A stretch of DNA of 53,214 nucleotides. Source: Saccoglossus kowalevskii. Lineage: Eukaryota; Hemichordata; Enteropneusta; Harrimaniidae. The notes below the pieces were generated by a model. That model searched no databases, was not told the DNA's origin, and worked only from the letters and a program-made list of their open reading frames with translations. Positions 24,329 to 34,038 of the stretch are shown in pieces. A program made the position numbers and the translations under genes. The DNA is taken from contig NW_003141810.1 in assembly GCF_000003605.2 (NCBI RefSeq), forward strand, positions 338,162 through 391,375. Direction: 5' to 3'. Numbering within the stretch: the stretch's first letter is position 1; the number at the start of each line of letters is the position of its first letter.

Positions 24329-24954
24329 TGAATCATTAGGTGCTACAATTCTGGACGTACTATGGAAAAATTCACTAACTTTTTTTTTTCAATTCAATTT
24401 GATGTGGTGGGATCTTTGGTCGGTTGTCAAGTCACTTTTTAATTGGCCAGAATTATTCCATTTTACCCATGGTACATGCAACAGCGGGTTTACGACCTCC
24501 ACCTTGAATTGGTCAACAAGTCGTAATTGTTTTGAGCGTCTTGAATCTTAGGTGCTACAATTCTGAACGTACTATGGAAAAATTCACCAACTTTTTTTTT
24601 CAATTCAATTTAATGTGGTCGGATCTTTGGTCGGTTGTCAAGTCACTTTTTAATAATTGGCCAGAATTATTCCATTTTACCCATGGTACATGCAACAGCG
24701 GGTTTACGACCTCCACCTTGAATTGGTCAACAAGTCGTAATTGTTTTGAGCGTCTTGAATCTTAGGTGCTACAATTCTGGACGTACTATGGAAAAATTCA
24801 CTAACTTTTTTTTTTCAATTCAATTTGATGTGGTGGGATCTTTGGTCGGTTGTCAAGTCACTTTTTAATTGGCCAGAATTATTCCATTTTACCTATGGTA
24901 CATGCAACAGCGGGTTTACGACCTCCACCTTGAATTGATCAACAAGTCGTAATT
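24329..24954. repeat. Three tandem copies of a ~213-bp unit
   Basis: TGCTACAATTCTG occurs at 24341, 24553 and 24767 (spacings 212 and 214). Each copy continues with ACTATGGAAAAATTCAC, TTTGGTCGGTTGTCAAGTCA, CCAGAATTATTCCATTTTAC and TACATGCAACAGCGGGTTTA. The copies differ only by single bases and a 3-bp TAA insertion (TTTTTAATAATTGG) in copy 2, so the expansion is recent. Two near-identical 77-78 codon frames result from the repeat and are not genes. Confidence 0.96.
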
Positions 24955-25441
24955 TACGACTTTATAAACAGTTCGTACATAATGATATCTCAGTTGAAAA
25001 GAGACAGTACATAGTTAAATGAGCTCCAAATTGTTTTGGTAGCTATGACAACAGATTAATCACTTCAAATCTTGAGTCAACTGATCATTATGTTTTATTT
25101 TGACTGTTGTATTTTATTTGGGCTGATGCATGATCAAGCTATTGAAAATGGCTTTTACCTCACAGAATCCGCATCTACTTTAGCAACATTTTACCCCTGT
25201 CATTACGCTTCAAAATCTTCTAGAGCTAATCTCAGACATTTTTCTGAAAACATTTCAGATTTCAAGAAATTTTACATTTTTCAAATTCAGGGCACTTAAA
25301 ATATCTCAAGAAACACAACACTGCTACAAATACTTTAAGTCAATGAATCACTACAAATGAAGTATAGATCATAGTTGAATCAGCAAAGCGATTGAAATAG
25401 AGCGTAACTAGACAGGGCACACAAAGATGTGAATACAATGT
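24955..25441. other. Non-coding stretch
   Basis: No exon is recognised. A 75-codon open frame at 25072-25299 has no recognisable domain. Confidence 0.45.
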
Positions 25442-25560
25442 GGGTTAAAGGTCATTACGCTGCACATGTGCAACATTTGTATTGATGAACATTGATTTAC
25501 CCACAATCCAATGCGCTCTTCTAATGGAAATCACGAGTACGAGTTTTGATCTGGGCACGT
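25442..25560 (-). mobile_element. Family D element, copy 1 (reverse)
   Basis: The complement holds AGAAGAGCGCATTGGATTGT, GGGTAAATCAATGTTCATCA and GTTGCACATGTGCAGCG. Every block matches the element at 40364-40480. It is non-coding and about 115 bp. The complement ends GACCTTTAACC, near the TTTAAAG ends of families B and C. Confidence 0.82.
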
Positions 25561-26519
25561 CATGAACTAATTACCACCAGTGACTCCTTGATACCTTCCA
25601 ATCACCGAATAAATTACTTAGTTAAAAGTTTAGCTTAGTAACGTCTTAGTCGCCATATTTATTCATATGAGACCCATATCTCGCGCATGCATGGTGCCGC
25701 AACCAATGCCCGTTAATCACGAAAGTGTGTCTCTATGCAGTGAAAGATTCTGACAGGTACTGAAAATGCTGCACATATGTGGAGGAAATAATTACCAAAC
25801 ATGAATAGTCTATGTTGATTCCTTGACAGAATGGTATATATACCCAGTAATATGCATTTTTTTTTTTTGTGTTCAAAACTAGATGCTCATAATTAAAAAC
25901 GGCTGTAACAGTTCCAAATTTAAACATATTATCGTTTTGTTAAAAGTTAAATATAGTGCGTAATATGGAGATCCCGTCATTACTTTTTTTCACCATGTTT
26001 CTTTTTGATTATTTATGTACAGCCTTGCTAAATCTTGCTAAGCATTCAAAAGAGAAAATTTTTGTACCTGTTTTCTATATTTTAAAATCGTCTTTTGAGT
26101 ATGTTCAACTATTCATAATAGCCAAGACTGTTTGGATGATGAAAAGCAAAAATAAAAAATTCACCCTCGAAGTGCCCACGAACCTGCATCTATACCTTAA
26201 TATGGTTAATCAACTACTAGTAATTTATTTAACGACAATAACACAGCATATAGTGATATGTAGTTTAAGAAACTTTCTCGTTGTGTGAAAACCACAGTGA
26301 GAAGAAGAACACCACAAGGCAAGGCTGTTTAAGTTGCCTCCTCAAACGAAAACCGTTCGTTCTATAGCAAACGTTGGCATTCAAACCCAAGGACCTCTTG
26401 ACAAATAGTCATGTCAGTTTCTGGAACGCAATCTGTCTACTTGATGACCAAGCCAGTTAAGTGGAGAGGTTCACAAAAAATTACACATGACTAAAAAACA
26501 CTAGAAAACTGTATAACAA
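25561..26519. other. Non-coding AT-rich stretch
   Basis: The longest open frame (25956-26288, 110 codons, hydrophobic) shows no family motif, lies in AT-rich sequence, and has no supporting splice structure. It is not called as a gene. Confidence 0.5.
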
Positions 26520-26731
26520 CACTGTAGAATACTTTATTTTCGCTTGGAATTTATTTTCGCTATTTTCGCTGAAGGGATGATTCCATGAAAATAAAATCCA
26601 GTGAATATACATTTTTTCCTATATTTTACATTAATCTCATCAAAAATCAGTGAAAATAAATTCCAAGCAAAACGCCCAAAAAGCCTTTTCAGCGAAAATA
26701 AATTCCAGCGAAAATAAAGTATTCCACAGTA
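26520..26731 (+). mobile_element. Family A MITE-like element, copy 4 (best preserved)
   Basis: It starts CACTGTAGAATACTTTATTT and ends AAATAAAGTATTCCACAGTA, a clean terminal inverted repeat of about 25 bp. The interior is a chain of inverted motifs: TTTTCGCTTGGAATTTATTT, TTTTCGCTGAAGGGATGATT, TTCAGCGAAAATAAATTCC. It is about 211 bp without coding capacity. The flanking bases CA and TA do not make an obvious target duplication by eye. Confidence 0.9.
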
Positions 26732-27447
26732 CTTGTAGTTGAATCCTATTTTATCCTTAATGTTCAAGAAACATTGGGAGTAATTAAATCAAAACAAAAA
26801 TGAAACAAAGCGAGCTTCAAATTGCGATTTGTAGAATCGACTGATGCATTCTGGTGACAATTAAGGAAGATGATGAGTAACATGGCTTGAACTTTGGTAT
26901 TTCGAAGGAACCCAATTTCAAAGTCAAAATTTCTAAAAATGTCTCAGAGTGATTGAAATTGTCAAGGAAATATTTGACAGACGCCCAAAGACATCTAGGC
27001 AATAGCTTTCGTATCCACGGTGAATTTTGAACCCTGGAGAATCACGGAGTAGACACTGTGTGATGGAATGATAAATGTGTAAGATAATGTTTAGTGCCAA
27101 TTATTTTTATCAACACTAGAGGGCTAAGTAATGAACAATTTTTGTAAACCGCCTAATTAATTTTCGTCGCCAGGAATTTTCATGATTTGAAAGAATTCAT
27201 GAAGACAAAACATCACAAAAAACAATACCAAGCTACTTAAAAGGTCATGCCCCATTGGCTACCCAAACCTAACAATCAGACCAATCAGAAAGTAGCTTGT
27301 TTGTTGACATTTTTTTTTTTAATTTTATCAAATTCTGGTCTTTAAAATAAATATGCTTTGACTTAACTGAGACTCCATATTGTATGACCCCCCAAAAGAA
27401 ATTTTCAGTGACTTTTGAAATTTGCGAATATTTGTTTTTTGTGAATT
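26732..27447. other. Non-coding stretch
   Basis: No gene is recognised. Confidence 0.5.
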
Positions 27448-27613
27448 CAAAGCGAGAGGGTCGTCACCTGTGCACGCGCGGAAATTGAGTTCCAAGCGAC
27501 AATAACAACACACGTTAAAAACGCAAAAGCTCATTGGTATATGCTTGTTTGTAAACAATGACACGCTATGGACATCTGACGCATGCGCAGGTGACGACTC
27601 CCCGCTTTAAAGT
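27448..27613 (-). mobile_element. Family B MITE-like element, copy 3 (reverse)
   Basis: The ends are AAAGCGAGAGGGTCGTCACC and GGTGACGACTCCCCGCTTTAAA, inverted complements. The interior has TTGAGTTCCAAGCGACAATA and ACGCATGCGCAGGTGACG. It is the best preserved member of family B in the window and is followed by a short (TTG)n tract at 27627-27647. Confidence 0.85.
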
Positions 27614-30600
27614 GGTTTACATTAGGTTGTTGTTGTTGTTGTTGTTTACAAATTGGATAGACTACAAGTTGACTCTAGGACATTAAAACAGGCTTTTCAC
27701 TTTCAAATTGTTTCAGACTGGTTTTGTAATGTCATTACATTTCTTAATTAATGGACTTGTTTTTGAACAAAAATTCACATACAGCTTTACTCTATCAAGG
27801 CTATATACAGTATTTGTTTGAGACAGTGAAATGAACACCAGTTCCAAAAAACTCAAATGCATTCACCAAAGTCAACCACCATAGCAAAATTGTTGTGAAG
27901 TACATTTCACAGCTGGCTTGAAGTTTCAAGGTCAAAACAACTAAAAATTGCTTCAACTGAAATTAAGAAGAAAATATTTGAAAATTTTGACGCAGACTTG
28001 TTTATTGAAAAAAGGCTTGCTCAGATAAACTGAAAATGACTCCTTCTGATTAGTGCAGCTAATGGCAATAAAAATCTCTTCAAAATGGTCTAACATGTGG
28101 GAGTGATAATGAGGTCTCCTGGGTTTTGATTTGTAAGAGTGATAAGCAAGTGGAATAATGATGGCAAAGATGTCTTTAACCTACTAAATCCCCCAAATTT
28201 ACATCTGTCATAGTTCACAAAACAAACATCATTTTTTTGAAGATTTTTCAAAACAAATTGATCAAAACAGGTAGGCAGTGTCATATTATGTCTATTTGAT
28301 CTAAAATTGGTTTAGACAGTAGTGAAAATTACAAAAAAATTAGTAAAATTTTGCATCAAATTTTTGGAGGGAAAAATTAAAACATTGAAAGGAAAATATC
28401 AGCAATACCTGATGACGATGTCAAATTATGTTAATTTGGGTAAAAATTTTCTCTTAAATTTTATAAAATTCAAAAAGTTCAAGAAATCTCTTCTTGAACT
28501 ATTTGAATTTTATAAAATTTTATGTGTGAAAATAAAATTTATTTAAAAATTTCTAAATTTTTCATTTAGAGCGAAACAATACGAGTCCCATGGGACGTAT
28601 ATGCGTGTAAATTACATTGTTTGTGTAGAAAAATTAATTTGTATTCATAACTATAACTTAAAAAAGATATTCCATCAAACATCAAAAAATCAGGTCCAGG
28701 AACTTTTCTTCACCAAGTTTATAACAAACCATGACTAAGTAAGTGGATAATGTGATTGAAGGAGGGAATGATTAAATGTTTCCCATACAGATGTATTGAC
28801 TCCTGACATTTACAGGCAGCAACCCTTTCACGCTTAGATCCAAACAACAACACAGGACTGTAATCCAAACAACTTAAGTACCTATTAACTCTATTAAAAC
28901 ACACATAATAATAAATTCTCAGTCAAAACTAAAAAATTATTAATTTCAGGGATATCAATTTAAAATTATTATTTTAAATTATTACAAAATTGTAAGAAAA
29001 TAATAGAATTATAAACATGTTACAGTTATCACTTTTTACTTGTACTGTAAAGTTCATTATTTTCGTAAAAAGGAAGAAAAAAATAAAATAAAAATTTAGT
29101 GTTTTTATTTTATTTTGGACTCCATATTTTAAATATTTATGGGAACAACAGTAATGGAATTTATTTTGCACCAAAAAATAATACACTTAATTTGACTAAG
29201 AAATGATGAAATTATTATCACGTAAATTATCACATAAGCGTAAAATAAATGATGGAGTCTCAAGAAACTAAAGTAGTTTACAGTACTTGCAAAGGTTTGA
29301 CTCATTGAGAAAAAAACACCTTCTTTGGCAATTCAGGAACAATAACGGCTGGAATTAACAGGACAGTCAAAAGACGACTGACAATAGAGGTTGAACAAAA
29401 CATAATTGTACCGTTCGTCTGCAATGCCTACCGACTGATACGAAAACCTTTTCACAAGTCACTGGATGAATCGGTTTTACTTAAATACTCCTTTATGGAA
29501 AAACAATACAAGCTTGTCAGTTATACAAACACTAGCAGGCAAAAAAACGCCCCAATGTTTAGAATCTAGTATTTAGGAATGCCCATGACATTGATGTTAA
29601 TAATAAACCCACCTAGTACTACAATGTTAGTGTAGTCAGTTCGGGAATAGACAGAGATTGTTCAAAAAACAGAATATTTTGGGTTGTGGGCTGCTGTCTA
29701 CAATATGATGAGCTGGTTTCATAAATATATGCAGACCTCAAAGTCAGTCACACAAGTTGTTGCATTGCATCATTTCGTTTATATTTATAGGTTCTATGCA
29801 ATTGGTACATTGAGTGAAGTCTTTTTTTAAGCGCTTATACATTTCAGGGTAGGTGTTCTTATTAAAAGGTTGAAGTAGTAGTAATTTTCATGTTCGAAGG
29901 CAATGGAAGATCCAGGTTTTGAAACATAAATACCACCTAAGATGGTCGTGCCGGTCAAAGTCGGGGAATAATTACCATTTTTGGTAAGTTCTGTCGTATC
30001 TGACTACCGCACATGTATGCGTATATGTGTTATTGAAAGGGAAAATTTAAAAAAAATAAAATCCGCAGACACCAACGATTTCACTTGGTTTAAAATATTC
30101 TTAGTATATTATCCAATTTGTTTTTAGCAAAAATAAAGTAACTCGTGTATAATTTCAAGTAAAAAGTAAAATTATAAATTCTGTGTAATATAAATAAAAT
30201 CATAATTTTTTTTTTTTTTTAGCTGGAGATTATTTACACTTATGCACCAAGGAATGTGAATTAGATGCAAGAAATATTTTACCATAGATTTCAAAAGTAA
30301 AAAACAATTTCCTACTCCTGTTTATTTCTGTAAAGTCAGATTTGGCACGCACGTACTGCATCATAGCCACAACATGATAATACAGTCAGTGAAGAGGCTC
30401 CTAAGCCGTTGTTGTTGTTCACTAGACCCTACTCGTGCTTTGTATTTCTGTAAAGGCAGTTACACTCATGAACTTTTTTTTATTCTGAACATTCACACTT
30501 TTTTGATCAATTGGGTTTCGCCAGCAAGTTTTACTATAAATCACAACTTTGAATATTTGTTTTGCGAAAATAACGCATTTACTACATGTATATTAGGTAG

Positions 30601-31743
30601 TTACTCTCTTCAAGAAATTGACAAAATGTACAGGATTCACACTGCTGTGAAAAAAGCAATCTTACAGTAAAGTATTTAGAAGCTATAAGTTTTCTTGCAA
30701 ATTATTCAGTATCTCTCAGTGTCAACTTATTGTGTCAAGTCTTTTTTTCTCCCCACTTAAAACATTCCATCTCTAGTTCTCATGAAGGTCAAGCAAACCC
30801 AAAAAGAATACTGGAATAGTAAATTGTTTTTCGTAGCACAGTGATCACCTATCTTCGAATAAAATTAATTAAATTCTCAAAATTGAATTAACTTAATTAC
30901 TTTTCTTCAAATTAGTTATTCAAATTTACTTACTCACAAAGATAACATTTTTATGGAAATTTGTTCATTCAAGGTTATTTCCATTAGGACAAATGGAGAA
31001 GGTCTGTTTTTCAGTGTAACAGTTGCACACTATTATACAAGAATTAAAAAATTGTTTATGTATTCTCAATGGAATGGTCATTTGTCACAAGGCATTATTT
31101 TAATTTTATTACCAGTTAATGTCACAATATTTAACTAGAGATAGACTACTATAAATATGTCGAGTATCGTGATCTGTAAAACGATATACCATCAACAATC
31201 GCTTTCGAGGAATTTTGTACCACTATAATAATTTGTAAACTAAATGTCTTGCGTTTTTCACGGAAGTTAATTTTGCATTACAGTGATATGTTAAAAGTAT
31301 AATGGAATATTTTTAAAATTATACTGATACTATTGGATTGTGCTCTTGGGGAATTTCAGTCGGAATGGTTTTATTACGTGATGTTGGGTACGATAGTCGA
31401 TACAGTTGTCTTGATATGGAACATGGGAGGCATTGCCAGCTTGCGCCTGGTAGGGAAATCGGAGATATTTATTGCGACCTGGGTTTTGCGTGTATCTATA
31501 TCGCCATTGTGTAAAGACACAGGGTGGTATAGTTATGAGGTTAGGGGTCAAATCCGAACCACGGATTGAAACGGGGGATCATTAGTAAAGTGACTGCTAT
31601 CGCACGTCTTGTATACGTACAGCGATGTTTTGGTTTTTAACAGTAACACAAATGATGTACATCGGTCACGCTGCACGCCGCGCAGTTGTGGCTGAAAACA
31701 AGCATGGGGAGCAAAATAATGACAGAAAAAAACGTTTACTTAC
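27614..31743 (-). other. Proximal part of the presumed KCNQ1-like first intron
   Basis: This stretch begins downstream (minus strand) of the donor at 31743. No second channel exon (S1-S2, pore or Ile-Gln calmodulin region) was recognised in it or further left. It is AT-rich with T-runs and short open frames (28322-28546, 30374-30670 and others) that carry no domains. Short exons of under 100 bp could have been missed by eye. Confidence 0.5.
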
Positions 31744-32093
31744 ACGGTAAAGTGATAGACGAAACATTTCCATCCTGTTGGACGTTCCAGAAAATTGTAT
31801 ACTTTGCCCTGAAAACTTGTTTTGACATGAGGTTTCGAGGGAGCCAAGTGATACGAGTACTTCCGTTGAAAGTCACGTTCAGTGAAAGCAGGTAGCGGTA
31901 CATTTCGGTAATCTACCCCTCCACTATAATCAGAAGTAGAACTCCCAAAATCGGGTTGTATGCAGCTTGCTGTTGAACTTTTTGTCGATATTTGACTCGA
32001 TTTACGATTCAGACCTAATTTAGGCTTCTTGCTAGGCATGCTAGCCACCGGGGCAGACGTTACACCGGCACGGTCAGGGTTTTCGCTGGCCAT
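31744..32093 (-). CDS. KCNQ1-like: KCNQ1-type voltage-gated K+ channel, first coding exon
   Basis: This exon encodes the cytoplasmic N-terminus of a six-transmembrane Kv7 potassium channel, which in animals passes slow voltage-gated potassium current at the plasma membrane. The 350-nt exon gives 116 residues plus two bases. The first ~90 residues are Ser/Lys/Pro-rich and low in complexity. Residues ~93-116 hold [20 protein letters not shown], the segment leading into S1, and its wording is that of KCNQ1 rather than KCNQ2-5. The start is the ATG at 32093 in a strong ACCATGG context, with an in-frame TAG at 32144-32142 and no other in-frame ATG between. The exon ends at ..ACCGT followed by GTAAGT, splitting the valine codon in phase 2. 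The rest of the channel is not seen in the window. It is head to head with catalase. Confidence is high for the family and moderate for the KCNQ1 subtype. Confidence 0.92.
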
Positions 32094-32125
32094 GGTTTTC
32101 GGATCGCGGGAGGGATCCGTGGCTC

Positions 32126-32131
32126 TCACAT
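32126..32131 (-). promoter_or_regulatory. Minimal upstream ORF (AUG-UGA) before the KCNQ1-like start
   Basis: On the minus strand ATGTGA lies 32 nt upstream of the ATG at 32093 and out of frame with it. A start codon followed directly by stop is known elsewhere to stall ribosomes and reduce downstream initiation. Whether the mRNA includes this position depends on the unmapped transcription start. Confidence 0.5.
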
Positions 32132-33774
32132 CCTTACCCAGCTAGGAGCGTACATGTACTTTCCTTTTCTCTCCATTTCTCGGTAGCTTTTATCGCGATA
32201 AAGAAAGTTGTTCAATACATGACAGATAAAAATACAATCCAAAGAATCGATAGTATGGTGGTAGTAGAACGTGGACTTTCACGTTTGCCATAGGATGACT
32301 CTCACTTCGTTGCTTAGAATCAACATGAGGGGGCCTTGTCACAACTTTGTCATGAATAATTAATTGTGGCCATCTGAAATAAATGCTAAGGCTAACGTCA
32401 AATCTGTCAGTTATTTAAAGCATGACAGACCATTGCTTTGCAAGTACACGCGCTGTTTTTTTTAAACCAAATTGTTGTTTATAATATGTGATTTGTCAAC
32501 AGTGAATTGTTCGGGTAAAATGAGGTTCCGTGAAAAGGAATCTATATGCGGATTTACCAAAACATGTGCGCGATTTGTTAAGACAATAACAGCACAAAAC
32601 TGAATTTCGCGAACATTGTCAATGTTTTCTAAACAGAACAACTGAACTAACGTTAATCCCCGGATCGTGATGTACGTCCTATTTTCAAGTTTTCGGGACT
32701 CACAAAAATCGCCCCACAAGAATACCGTGCGTGACTGTGTATTATAAGAAATTCGGACGTTAAAGCTCGGATAAGCCCTTACAATGACATTGAGTCTATG
32801 AGAAATACCGGACATACGTTTTGCGACTGAGTACTATGGATTATGAAAATCTCTTTGAAAAGTCGGTTAGACACTTGACGTGTAACAAATACTTCACTTA
32901 TTATGGCGCCAGCCAATCAGGATAATGCGTGTGCGCGCTGCGCCACCATGCGCTATTGTTTGTGGCTCTTCTTCGTTACGTCTCCACTCCCTCCCTCCCA
33001 ATTTATCTCATCTCATCTTCTTTATCCAATTTGCCAGTCACCTCACGTACAGGTGAAAGTAGAAGGTGCAACGAAGTGGTAAAAAAAAACGTCTTTGTAT
33101 CAATAACAGTGCCAACTTAGAAGGCTGAAAGATGGTTAAGTTGAAGTCAAAATAAACATGCACTGTGTACTTTGTCAGAAAAAAAGAAAATACAATGTCT
33201 TGTAACTTCGCAAATATTTATTGAGTTCTCACTATCGACTATTGTTGAATATGCATCAATAAAATATTGAAAAATACGTAGGTTTGTTTCTCTCTTTGCT
33301 ACGTGTAAATATATTTACTACGTCGTGTATTTGGTCAAAAAGCAAATTTACTGATCGTGTAGATGCCTGTCGGGCTTGTGTGGTACTTGGGGAAAGGGCG
33401 GTAGTGTTTTCATGTCGTTGCTAAGCCATTGTTACGGTTGCCATGCCGGATATCTAGCTCCAAGTTGTTAATTCCACTCATCACGTGCCGCCGATGCAAT
33501 TGAAATAATTCACGGAAACACGGGAAATTGCGTATGAGAAAGTAACACGTACACACTGTAGACTAAGCGTGAATATCAATTCATTACTGTTAGCGAAAAA
33601 AACACAGCGTACCAGCATTATTGAATACAGCTAACTGTTTTGCAAACAAAATAGCAATATTTATAATTTAAATGTAACGGTATGTAAATTGTTACTTTGT
33701 TAGTAAACAGTGTGCTGTTATTGCAATACTGCTGGTTGGACTTGTTTGTTCACAGTAACGGGAAAACAAAAAAT
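32132..33774. other. 5' flank of the KCNQ1-like gene
   Basis: This should contain the promoter and any 5' non-coding exon. A CpG-richer patch lies at about 32900-32960 (GGCGCCAGCCAATCAGG, then GTGTGCGCGCTGCGCC) with a CCAAT box at about 32912. No TATA box is called. Short open frames on both strands have no domains. Confidence 0.45.
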
Positions 33775-33904
33775 ACTGAAAATATATTTTCGATACAGTG
33801 AAAATAACTTTTCCCATATCTCACATTCAACTCATCAAAATCAGTGAAAATAAAAGCCATTTCAGCAGAAATTATCACCAGCTAAAATAAAGTATTTTAC
33901 AGTA
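33775..33904 (+). mobile_element. Family A MITE-like element, copy 5 (shortened)
   Basis: ACTGAAAATATATTTTCG to AAATAAAGTATTTTACAGTA. It keeps TCTCACATTCAACTCATC and TCAGTGAAAATAAAAGCC but has lost the left half of the family's sequence. Its right end is directly followed by a family C element. Confidence 0.75.
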
Positions 33905-33905
33905 G

Positions 33906-34038
33906 CTTAAAGCGCGGTGGTCGTCGCGTTGCGCGTGTTCTTATTTCATGTAAATAAACAATGTATTTTACACGCGTTGTATACGTCGCTATGAGTCCCA
34001 TATCGAACAGGACGCGGCATGGCGGCTGTAAATCGTCA
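33906..34038 (+). mobile_element. Family C MITE-like element, copy 2
   Basis: It starts CTTAAAGCGCGGTGGTCGTC and continues ATTTCATGTAAATAAACAAT, TTTTACACGCGTTGTATACG and TCGCTATGAGTCCCATATCG. The right end (GGCGGCTGTAAATCG) is decayed. It abuts the family A element at 33904 without a gap. Confidence 0.8.

Noticed and set aside
24315-24765. Two near-identical 77-78 codon frames suggesting a duplicated small gene
   Set aside because: They are copies of the tandem 213-bp unit. The third copy and the start regions do not preserve a comparable gene structure, and no domain is visible.
25956-26288. 110-codon hydrophobic open frame, possible membrane protein
   Set aside because: It is AT-rich, with no family motif, no splice sites consistent with a larger gene and no second supporting exon.
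32094-32129. Alternative GTG start extending the KCNQ1-like protein by 12 residues
   Set aside because: Animal genes rarely start at GTG, while the downstream ATG has an excellent ACCATGG context. The GTG lies between an in-frame TAG and that ATG.
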